Shown piece by piece: positions 50,159 through 59,520 of a stretch of 64,000 bases of DNA. Within the stretch, counting starts at the first letter, position 1. Every line of letters begins with the position of its first letter. Made by a program: the position numbers and the translations under genes. The notes beneath the pieces were generated by a model, which searched no databases, had not been told where the DNA came from, and saw nothing but the letters and a program-made list of their open reading frames with translations. Source of the DNA: Scenedesmus sp. ARA3 (taxonomy: Eukaryota; Chlorophyta; Chlorophyceae; Sphaeropleales; Scenedesmaceae); the NCBI GenBank assembly GCA_004335835.1, contig RWJK01001755.1:40089-104088 (forward strand). Reading direction: 5' to 3'.

Positions 50159-53100
50159 TCAACCGTGTTGCCGTGCAGGGCAGCACGCATCCCACACTGC
50201 GCCTAGCGTGCTGATCCTGAGCAGACGCTTCCACATGTCACCGTCATCAGCACATTCGTCACATCCATCTCCACCCTGGCCAGCAGCAGCAGCAGCAGCA
50301 AGAGCGCTGCCACCCGCAAGCGCATCCGCCAGCTGCGCATGCAGCTTCTTTGCAGCTTCAGCCGCGATGTCCCACTCCCTGAAAGCCTGCCATTCTGTGC
50401 AGTTGAACGTGGGGTCCACTGGGTTAATTATGTATGGGGTGTTCAGCTGCTCGCTGCCCCAGGCGTCCCTGAACTGCATTGTCTCCTCCATAGTGTACCC
50501 GCCGGGGTAGACTCGGCTCATGTCAAGCACCACTGCACGCTGCAGCGCCTCCTCTGCCTCGCCAGTGCGCAACAGCAGCGAGGCTGCTGACAGCACTGCC
50601 ATGAACAGCTTGAGCGGCTGCCGCTGGTCGAAGGAAAAGGCACCAGCCGCTGCATCCTGCTGCAGCACAAACAGCACCAGGATCTCCCAGATGAAGGCGG
50701 GAGGGCCCTTGAAGGGCGCTGCTGCCGTACCGCCTGCGCTGCACTCTGCCAACTCACCACTTGAACTGCAGCCAGCCGTTGCAACCTTCAGAGCCCCGGC
50801 TCCGCAGGCCGCTGCTGTTGCTGCCGCTGCTTCTGCCCGGCGTGCTGCTGCTTCTCTCAACGCCACTGGCAGGCCAAACTTTGCAAAGGCCTTGCACAGC
50901 CTGATCACATCAGTGGCCAGCCGCCCATGTCCGCTGTGCTTGGCGTGCTGCTTCTTGTGCTGCTCTGTGGTCACGTCTGCTGTCAGTGCTTGGTGCCGCT
51001 CTGCATACAGCTTCTCATACAGCTCTTTTGTGCGCCGCACCACTAGCACTGACAGCTCGCTGAGGTCTGTGGTGCGCTGCCTGACTGGCATAACCACAGG
51101 CAGCTGCCCCGAGTCTGCTACTGCAGCTGCCGAGTCCTGTAGCTTCTGCATCACATTCTGCCACTGCTGGTCCAGTGTCTCACCGCGGTAGTGCGCAACC
51201 TGCATGCAGCACATGCAATGGCGCAAAATGCTTGTTGTCTGGCATGCTGTCATAACAAGAGCAAGCAGAGAGACAAGCCACATGCACAGGTGATCAATCA
51301 ACAGTCTGCCATGCGCGCGGAGCCAATTTCATTTGTGTCACCTACTGACAACTCGAGACACAACTGCTATGTGTACTGTGCGTGATGGATGCATTTTGAG
51401 TATGTGCCAGTGCAGACGTTGGCGTCACTGGCCGCACCTGTATGTCCAGCTGCATGCACAGCACGCGGTGCCTCAGCGACAGGAAGTAGTGAGGCACGCA
51501 TCCCAGCAGCTCCCAGCCCCCAGCAGCCAGCGCTATCAGCAGCTGATCCTTGTCCTCTGCAGTGCTCTCTGCAGGCAGCGGCGTGATGGGGCGGAGTTCT
51601 GTGCAGAGCTGCTGCTTCACCTGGCCCAGCAGCTGCTTGCGGCACTTGTCAAAGTGCTGCTGCTTGGGGTTGTGGCACCTGAGCAGGATGATGATGTCAA
51701 GGTCACTCCTGCAGCAGCAGGACACAAGCAGCAACAACACAAAGGTGCCAAACCCGTGTTTAGCATGCATTCAGGACTCTGCGCCCTTGGGTGTCAATGT
51801 ACACATTGCAGTAGACAGCATGATTGCACTGCGCCGTGTCCATGCACCGGTGTTCTGCCACATCAACACAGCATGCCGGGGAGCTGCAGTCCACGAGGAC
51901 AGCTGTATGGTCTGAAATGCTGCTGCCATGAACGCGCAACGCTGCCATCTGCGCAGCAGCTCCATTGCAGAGCAGGCCTCGCTCACGTGCCGGCCAGGTT
52001 GGTGCGCTTCTTGAAGCTGCCCACAGGCTTGGCCCGCGCCACCGTCCATGCGCCAGACTGCTCAGCGCTGGCAATGGCGTTGCTCACAGCCTCAACCACG
52101 CGCTTCATGCGCCGACGCTCAGCTTCAGGTGGCAGCAGTGCATCGATGAGGCGCTGGATGCCGCCTTCGACGGTTTGCCGAGGCACTGCTGCTCCTGCTG
52201 GCGCTGGCTGCGCTGGGATGTCTTCACCCATCTGCCCCTTGATCATTGCGTCTGCAATCCAGGATGGCGTGCGTGCAGTGGGGCCCGTTGCATTTGGCGT
52301 GACAGGGATAGGCGGCCAGGTGTGGCGTGGATCGCGGCGCTTGAGCACTGACTGGTGCTTGGCTGACTTCTGCTCCAGCCTGCAGCAGCAGCAGCAGCAG
52401 CAGCCACCCATCCGTTCATCACCATGCAAGGAGAAGCTGTTTGCCAGTCAATGCTGAGGCTGATATTGAAAGCCATTGATTGCAATTGCGCAAATAAGCA
52501 TGCGATGCCATGGCCCTTTGATCAGCAGCGTGCCGCAGTGGCTGTGATGCATAGTGACACATTCACAGCAGGCAATCCGGATTGCTTGGATCCAAGCCAC
52601 ATGTGATTGCAAGCCACATGTGATTGCAAGCCACATGTGATTGCAAGCCACATGTNNNNNNNNNNNNNNNNNNNNNNNNNNNNNNNNNNNNNNNNNNNNN
52701 NNNNNACATGTGATTGCAAGCCACATGTGATTGCAAGCCACATGTGATTGCAAGCCACATGTGATTGCTTGGATCCAAGCCACATGTGATTGCTTGGATC
52801 CAAGCCACATGTGATTGCAAGCCAGCTGCTGTTCTGGCCCAACACCCACCAGCAGAACTCCAGTGGATAATGCCGGTACAGCTCCTGTGCTGCAAGCCTG
52901 CTGTGCTGCTCCAAATCTTCGCCTCTGCTGTTGGTTTGCTGCTCTGCGTCCGCCCTGAGCTCCACCACTATGCAGGGGCAGCGCGGCAGCTGCAGCTGCA
53001 CGCCGTGCTTGCTGTGCAGGTAGCGCTCACAGCTGGTGGTGGCTGCTGCATCACCAGCCAACTGCTCGCTGGTGCTGACGTTGTGTGTGCTGTGGCTAAT

Positions 53101-53199
53101 CTCTGCTGCAGTGCGAGGGTCCAGGCATGAGATGACGCTGCTGAAGCTCGAACAAGCACGGCCATCCTTGGCAACCTCGCAGTACACCTGCATTGTTGT

Positions 53200-53272
<73 letters not shown>

Positions 53273-53595
53273 GCAGCAGCACCCAAGGTATTTCCTTGCC
53301 TGCAGAACTTCCAGGCAGATGGCGCAATAGCAACAGGTTGCCGCACATCACAAGCACCACACAAGCAGCGACTGCACCCACAGATTCTTGAACCACCTGC
53401 ACTGCATCAGGTGCATTGGCACAGCATCTGACAGCAGGGCGTCACGCACGTGGCTCTGCAACACAATCGGTAAGCCCTGCAGCTGTGGGACTCACCCTGA
53501 TGCTCTGCAGCTGCTCATTCAGGTAGGCATAGGCCTCCGGGTTTAGCCTCAGGCTGGCAGCCTCAGCAAGCTCCTCCACAGGCTGCTGCTCCTCC

Positions 53596-53628
<33 letters not shown>

Positions 53629-54175
53629 CATTTTTGCAGCAGCTCACCCACATAGTCCACGGCCCATTTGCGGGTGGTGTGCGGGATGGCTGGTGTGGCT
53701 GTCAAAATAGTTGGTTCTGGACGAGCTGCTGCTGTTGCTGCCGTTGGCGCTGCTGCCTGCGGTGCTGACACAGTGGTAGCGACTGCGGCAGTGACTGGCA
53801 GTGCTGCAGCTGTAGGTGGAGCTGCTGCTGCTGCTGCTGCGCTGCTAGAACTTGCTGCAGCAGGCTCCATGCCGACTGGGCGCGCCACGTGCACCCCTGC
53901 CTCACACATTGAAGGGGCGGCTGCTGCGCCTGATGTGCTGCTGGGTGCCAGCTCTGCAGCAGCCTGAGGCTTCCTGTGCACTGCTGCCACACTGGGCTGG
54001 CTGCCGTCACTAGTGATTGAGCGGGCAGAAGCCGCCAGCACAGGTGAGGGGCCAGCACAGCTGTGCGGTGAGAGATCAGACAGGTGGCTGCTGCATGTGC
54101 AGCTGGGGCTGCTGCTGCTGCTGTTCCCACCATCACTGCTCTGCTGCTGGGGGGAAATGGCAAGCTTCTCATGTG

Positions 54176-54206
<31 letters not shown>

Positions 54207-54506
54207 GACACTGCTGGGTGACTCTGTGCAGCTCTGTGACAGCAGCTGGCTGCCTGGCACTGTGTGGCCCTCTGCCGAACGCTGCTGGATGGCAGGCCTG
54301 ATTTCAAAACGGCCGGATGCTACCCTATCAAGAAACGAGCTGGTGTTGTGGAGCACCTGCTGCACATGCTGCGGTTCACCATCAATGGCTGGCTGAGGTG
54401 CAGGCTGCTGCTGCTGTCGCTGCTGTAGCGCCAGGATGAGGGCCTCGGGTGCGCCTAGGCGCGCTGCACACTGCGAATCCGTGAGGATGTTTCCTAGAGG
54501 TGGCAT
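50159..54506 (-). CDS. PAZ-like domain fused to OAS-like nucleotidyltransferase
   Basis: Predicted 1,017 aa. Exons: 53496-54506, 52850-53187, 51987-52379, 51438-51708 and 50159-51199, with matching phases. Residues 1-270 are Gln/Ser/Ala-rich. Residues about 278-450 look like a PAZ fold: an entry helix WAVDYVGELLQKW, then VISCLDPRTAAEISHST, then ERYLHSKHGVQLQLPRCPC and finally YPLEFCW, in the order of Argonaute PAZ domains (…eYFk.rYni.LkyP.lPc…YlPLEvc). The C-terminal part is a nucleotidyltransferase of the 2'-5' oligoadenylate synthetase type: GSFKKRTNLAGT, then SDLDIIILL (Asp583, Asp585), and a third carboxylate Asp669 in MQLDIQV. An OAS1_C-like helical domain follows, ending NPVDPTFN…EWQAFREW. 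The NTase call is firm. The PAZ call and the fusion are probable, not proven: an alternative start for a separate NTase gene exists at 52411. The true 5' end may lie further upstream. Confidence 0.72.
52579..52826. repeat. 17/25-bp satellite in intron 2 of the PAZ/OAS-like gene
   Basis: Tandem units of ACATGTGATTGCAAGCC alternate at the edges with a 25-base form carrying the palindrome TTGGATCCAA. The array is interrupted by 50 Ns. The units contain two self-complementary words, ACATGT and TTGGATCCAA. The array sits wholly inside the intron between the PAZ-like and NTase exons, so its true length affects only intron size. Confidence 0.9.
52656..52705. other. 50-base assembly gap
   Basis: Fifty Ns lie within the 17-bp satellite, with identical repeat units on both sides. 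The size is probably a placeholder, because the array could not be resolved. Confidence 0.97.
53202..53270. repeat. (CAG)23 microsatellite in PAZ/OAS-like intron 1
   Basis: Twenty-three uninterrupted CAG units lie in the intron just 5' of the second exon's acceptor boundary (exon begins at 53187 on the minus strand, where the repeat reads CTG). It is the longest pure triplet run in the window. Confidence 0.93.
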
Positions 54507-54944
54507 CTGCGGCTGCGTGGACTCAGCAGAGTCCAGCTGTCGCAATGCTGCTGTGTTGCATGATCAAGGTCTGGTCCGCTGCCACTGCTGGGAGTTGGTG
54601 GATGTTATCACGAGTAGAGCAGTGGTGTTAGAGTTGCGTTGGCTGTGGCCCGCGAATCAGCGTGTGGGTGGGACTTGGCACGGATAGCGGGCGGACAACC
54701 TCGGAACCCACACACTGACACAAGAGTTAACACGCACAAGCCCCTCAAACATACAGTTTGCAGTTGCATGCAAAAAATGTAAAGCGTAGGACCCAAGGGA
54801 ACGGCGCGACTGAATTACTGGGGTGTCAAAGGTGCTGCTCGGCACCAACTTGTCCAAGGCTGCAAGGTTACGGGTTGGGTATGAGAACTGCAACACTCCC
54901 TGACACCAATAGATGGCAGCCCTCAAATAGCTCGTTACACGTGG
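54507..54944. other. Intergenic stretch upstream of the PAZ/OAS-like gene
   Basis: It separates the bL20 stop codon from the first called exon of the PAZ/OAS-like gene, both on the minus strand. The reading frame of that exon stays open upstream to a TGA near 54566 but has no ATG there. The stretch may therefore hold either a 5' UTR or an intron and an unseen first exon. Confidence 0.4.
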
Positions 54945-55036
54945 CTAAGCGGTGTTGTTGCTTATGCTGCCAGCTGCTTTGCTGCTGCTGCTGTTGCTGC
55001 CCGCCTCCAAGCTGCCGACCGTTATCCTCTTAGCTA

Positions 55037-55073
<37 letters not shown>

Positions 55074-55932
55074 TGGCCTGCTGCCTCCCAGGCCGCGCAT
55101 GTACTGCACTTGCTCCACTAGCGCCTTGAAGCTGTGAGGCTCAAAGATGGCCAGCTCCGACAGCATCTTGCGGTTGAGCGTCACGTTCTCCTGCCGCAGC
55201 CCATTCATGAACAGCGAGTACTTGATCTGCGCGGCGGCAGCAGCAAGCACGTGCAACTTCAGCTGGCTGCAGACCAAGCTATAAAAAGTTCATCGTCATA
55301 AAGTACAACCTGCAATTGCTCCGCTTCTTGCATGGTGCTGTTTGCTAAATGGCTGCACACCGTGCTGCTGACACAGGCCCGGCGAGCGTCCAAGGGATGC
55401 CATGCGTACAAAGCAGCAGCAGCATCAGTGGACAGCCCAGCTGCAAGCAGCTGTACCACCAGCACAGCCTCCTCCGCGCTTATGTCATGGCCCCTGCACT
55501 GCCTTGCCCTGCTGCATCTGCCCTGGACGGGCAGCGCCGATAGCTAAACAGCAAATAGTCCAGGCTGCTGCTGCTGCTGCTGCTGCTGAATCCTCGTTCA
55601 GCATGCACAGAGCACGACTAAACAACAGCAGCCATGCTTATGCTGCCAGGCTGCCAAACCAGCATTATGTTCCCACACTGCTTCAGCCACATTGCATGCA
55701 GCAGCATGCGCAAGGGATCTTCAACGTTGCTGCGCCTCACCCCGTGCTCGCGTGCTGCTGCGTTGACACGCTGGATCCACAGCGAGCGGTTCTCGCCCTT
55801 CTTGTCCTTCCGGCCCTTGTAGGCATGCTGCAGCGCCTTCTCAGCCTGCTGGCGTGCTATCTTGATGCAGTTCTTGGCCCTGCCACGGAAGCCCTTGGCG
55901 ATCTCCCACACCCTCCTCCTGTGCAAGCCCAT
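54945..55932 (-). CDS. Ribosomal protein bL20, mitochondrial type, with Ser-rich tail
   Basis: A large-subunit ribosomal protein that binds 23S rRNA early in assembly. Exons: 55741-55932 and 54945-55226, giving 157 aa. The core matches bL20: WEIAKGFRGRAKNCIKIARQ, RSLWIQRVNAAAREHG, then IKYSLFMNGLRQENVTLNRK and LSELAIFEPHSFKALVEQV. Plastid bL20 is usually encoded in the plastome, so a nuclear copy is probably mitochondrial; the N-terminus is short, with no clear presequence. Bacterial bL20 is about 118 aa. The extra about 45 residues are a C-terminal tail with an 11-Ser run from a CTG-type repeat, then SIAKRITVGSLEAG and more Ser. I cannot exclude that the tail is removed by another intron or an alternative stop. 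Confidence 0.88.
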
Positions 55933-56024
55933 GGCTGGGGGCTGCTGCCTGCTGCTGAGTTAATGCGGCGTCTGACGGGCACGAGCTACTGTTGCACGGT
56001 GGGTCCGTGCTACTGCTACTGCTG

Positions 56025-56055
<31 letters not shown>

Positions 56056-56527
56056 AACTGCTCCTGGCACTGGATGTCAACGAAAGATTGTCACATTAAA
56101 CCCGATCGTATCACTTGCAAGCAAACGTTCAAGCAAATTAGCGAGTCTGCTGCTGTTGCTTCTGTGTCAGTCGCAGCACATCAATCCGTGCACTGTGCCT
56201 GCAATATCTTCGTTGGATCACAGGCAGTATCGCAACGATTCGTTGACGCCCACATCATGCTGGACTGCAGCAGCTGTGCTGTGGCACTAACAGGTGTCAT
56301 GTGCCTGCCCAGCTCTGCTTGGTACTGCTGGCACTTGCAGAACTCTGCGAGCCCCTGTCTTACGCTAGGTTGGGGTGCTCGTGTTGACTTCATCATACCC
56401 GGCCGTGTTCAAGCCCTGGATATGACACTAGTCCTGCTTTCACAGCAGTGTGCCGGTCGTCCTGCTGCGCTGCCTGACTTGCTGTACCTGGCAGACACTA
56501 CGCTGCCGCTGGCTGTCTCAATCCTTC
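55933..56527. promoter_or_regulatory. Divergent promoter, bL20 / glycosyltransferase
   Basis: This 595-bp stretch lies between the divergent start codons. It includes a CTG/CTACTG triplet run at about 56010-56060 and an AT-richer patch at 56080-56150. No specific element was recognised. Confidence 0.35.
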
Positions 56528-57474
56528 ATGCGCAAGAGTGATAGGGCCAGTGACGTGCTGAAGATCGGAGTGATCATTCCCAGCCTGGTGCGTGGCAGCG
56601 CAGGTGCTTGCCTGTTACAGCTGCTGCCAGTGAGCACGACATGAGCAGCTGCTTCTGCTGCCGCTGCAGAACGAGGAGCACACCATCAAGGAGACCCTAC
56701 AAAGGTTAGTAGCATTGCGTGACACTAATTATGTGACAACTCTACTGCCAGCCAGGACAGGTTGTGTTGTCCAGCAATGAGCATGCTTGACAACAGCCAG
56801 TGCTGCAGCCTACCGCCTGGTTCACGCACCCATGTGCTGCTACTGCTGCTCCCGCAGTGTGGCTGGCAAGGGTATCTGCGAGGTCCTTGTGGTTGACGGC
56901 GGCAGCTCAGACAGGACTGTCAAAGTAGCAAAGGCGCACGGCGCCAAGGTAAGTGCGGCCACAGCAGCAGCCTGGCTGTTCAGCAACCTTGCTACTAGTA
57001 GCAGTGCTGCCCATGTCGTGGAACGACTGCATGCACAAAAAATCACGTTGTGTGCAAGCTTTGGCTTGTGCCCACTGCTGCAGCTCGTTTGTGTCTACTG
57101 CTGCTGCCAGGTCATCAAGGCTCCACGTGGGAGAGGCCCGCAGCTGAACGCTGGATGGCGCGCCAGCAAGGCAGACTGGGTGAGGGCACGGCTGCATTAT
57201 GCAGCATGCAGCCATGATGGCTGGCAGCAGCTGCCTGGCCTGTCTTGCGCCTCAGTACAATGCAAGCAGTCTGATTGTACTTGGGACTGCAGCAGAGCAG
57301 GGCCGGTTTCTCCTTACAATGCCTCCAGGCTGTGGCAGTGCACTGCATACATGGTGGCTGGCAAGCTGCACTCACCCCGAGCACTCGCTGCTTCCTGTGC
57401 TGCTGGCAGTGCCTGTTCCTGCATGCAGACACACAACTGCCGGATGACTTCCCGCAGCTGATCACACATGCGGT

Positions 57475-57512
<38 letters not shown>

Positions 57513-57800
57513 GTTGGCATCTGCTGCAGCCGCGCCATCAGGCCAGCTGCTGGGGCTGCTTCCGCAGCATCAGGCTCACGCAGGTGCGGCAGCACGAGCT
57601 GTGTATGCGCTGGCCCTGCCATCAGCTGCTGGCAACTAATGATGAGGCGCTAATTGCTGTATTGCTTGATGGTTTTATAACTGTCTGCTTATAGCGCACA
57701 GTGGATGATTGCAGCTCAGCGAGATATTGCAGCAGTGGGACACATCTAATTGTGTTACACTGAGGGTCACCTGTGCATTGTGCTTGCAGCATTGCGCCAA

Positions 57801-57841
<41 letters not shown>

Positions 57842-58458
57842 CAGGTGCCGGGGTGGCAGGCGTGGCTCACTGAGGTGGCGGTGAGTCTGCGCACGCTGCT
57901 GCTCAGGATGCCGTATGGCGACCAGGCGCTGTTTGTGCGGCGGGAAGCATTAGAAGCAGTGCAGGTGCGCGCAGCACAGGCGGGGATGCGACACGCAAGC
58001 AGCACTGCAGTTGCTATATTGCCTGGTGCTGAGGGTGCAAGGTTTGTGTATCTGGCCTCTGCTGCAGGCACTGACCACCCCCTGGCTACACTGCAATTGT
58101 TACAAGCCGCGGTCTGCTTGTGGTCCGCGCAGCACAAACAGGGGTGAAACACGCAAGCAGCACTGCAAGCACCTCGGCACAATTTCCCATATTGTGCTAC
58201 CCATTGTGTGTGTGCGTGCAGGGCTTCCCTGACTGGAGGGTGCTCGAGGATGTGGGCATCGTGCAGCAGCTCAACCGGCTGTCACCACCAGCCATTGTGC
58301 CGCGCACCGTTGTCACCAGCGGCCGCAAGTACCAGGCGCTGGGCTTCTGGCGCACCGTGGCCTCGCACCAGGCCATCATGCTGGGCTGGGCAGCGGGCTT
58401 GCGCCACCAGCAGCTGCTGCAGCTGTACGACGCGTGCAGCAATGCACGCAAAGGGTAG
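56528..58458 (+). CDS. Family 2 glycosyltransferase (TIGR04283-like)
   Basis: A 261-aa GT-A fold glycosyltransferase. Exons: 56528-56587, 56670-56704, 56858-56948, 57111-57179, 57410-57583, 57845-57964 and 58222-58458; phase closes. The motifs run in family order: KIGVIIPSLNEEHTIKETL, ICEVLVVDGGSSDRTVKVA, APRGRGPQLNAGWRAS, LFLHADTQLPDDF (metal-binding HAD), MPYGDQALFVRR and PDWRVLEDVGIVQQLNR. This set matches the TIGR04283 group found in bacteria and algae, whose bacterial members are about 220-230 aa. The first exon begins with ATG shortly before the first strand, so no targeting peptide is seen. A 12-Gln tract encoded by CAG repeats (about 57474-57510) interrupts the domain after the HAD motif. 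Donor and acceptor sugars cannot be deduced. Confidence 0.88.
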
Positions 58459-59520
58459 CACAATGTGGGGCATGTGTGCTGAGGTGCTTGACTTGGCTGG
58501 GGTGTTTCACGGCTGCTTGGTGCCCACCATGTGGCATGCTGTATGGCTGCTACTGGGGGCATGTGCGCTCACCCATTGAGCATGCTCATTTGGCCTTGGG
58601 CCTCTGGGCATTATGCGGCTTGAATATGTTATTGGAGTCATCATGAAGTTTTCGTATATGTCGGGCGCCTCAGCGTGCTTTGTTGCCCGCACTAGCCTAG
58701 TGGGCGCACTCAGCTGTTCGCCTCTGCTGCAGCAGCTGGCGGGTAGCAGTGATTTGCCGGCACACACGGCGCCTTGTACCACGCCGTTGTTTGATTTTCT
58801 GCTAGAAAAAGCTATATTCGTTGTGATGCAGCGGAATGCCGCGACTAGGTGCAATGTGCTGCGAGGCGCGTGATTGGATCAGCATACTTGCCAGCGAAGG
58901 TACCCAGCTGCAAGGAATATGTAAACCTTTAGCATCACATAAAGTGTGTGAATGAGGTCAGGCAGCTTCATACCTGCCCGCCTCGGTTTTGGGGTCCTCC
59001 TCGCGCCTTTGTCTTGGCGCCCACCCCTTTCCCGCTCGCAGCTCAGGCGCCTGATCCACTCCACGAGTACCCATCTACTGCTATTCACAGCGTTTGCTCT
59101 CGCCGATCTGTGTGTCAAGGCTGTGGTTGTTGGCTTTGGCTGCTGCACGACCTGTATGCGCTGCCGAGCCGGGGGCGACTCATACTGAAGCTTCTTAATC
59201 CCTTACGTCGATTGTGTGTGGCACTGGGCATCTGTTCGGCTGGTGTGAGATAGCCTAGGGGACCCGCCACATCGGGCCACTGTGTGCAAAGGCAGTCATA
59301 GGGCACCATCGCTCCCATCTTTCGCTGTAGATTTAGCATATCATGGAAGCGAGCAGGCGGAAGGCCGATCAGGTGCGCTTGGGAACATGCAAGGCACGCT
59401 TATGTGGGCGCCATTGCTCGGTGCTCTCGGTGTCGTGCAGTGTTGGGTCCAAACAGGGCCTCGACACTTTGTTATCTATATTATAAGTGGCACTGACAAG
59501 GTGCTCGGCTTGCTCGCAGG
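58459..59520. promoter_or_regulatory. E2F upstream region
   Basis: This 1-kb stretch lies between the glycosyltransferase stop and the E2F start, both plus strand. It should hold the former's 3' UTR and the latter's promoter and 5' UTR. The E2F-type elements at 59014-59035 are listed separately. Open frames here lack splice-site support. Confidence 0.4.
59014..59035 (+). promoter_or_regulatory. Two E2F-like sites upstream of the E2F gene
   Basis: TTGGCGCC at 59014-59021 and TTTCCCGC at 59028-59035 lie about 490 bp before the E2F start codon. The second fits the E2F consensus TTTSSCGC exactly; the first is a near match. Autoregulation is known for E2F genes in animals and plants. Here it is only an inference, since such 8-mers also occur by chance. 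Confidence 0.35.

Noticed and set aside
52579..52826. Regularly spaced short repeats that might suggest a CRISPR array
   Set aside because: Units are contiguous with no unique spacers, the sequence is eukaryotic, and the array lies in an intron. It is a simple satellite.
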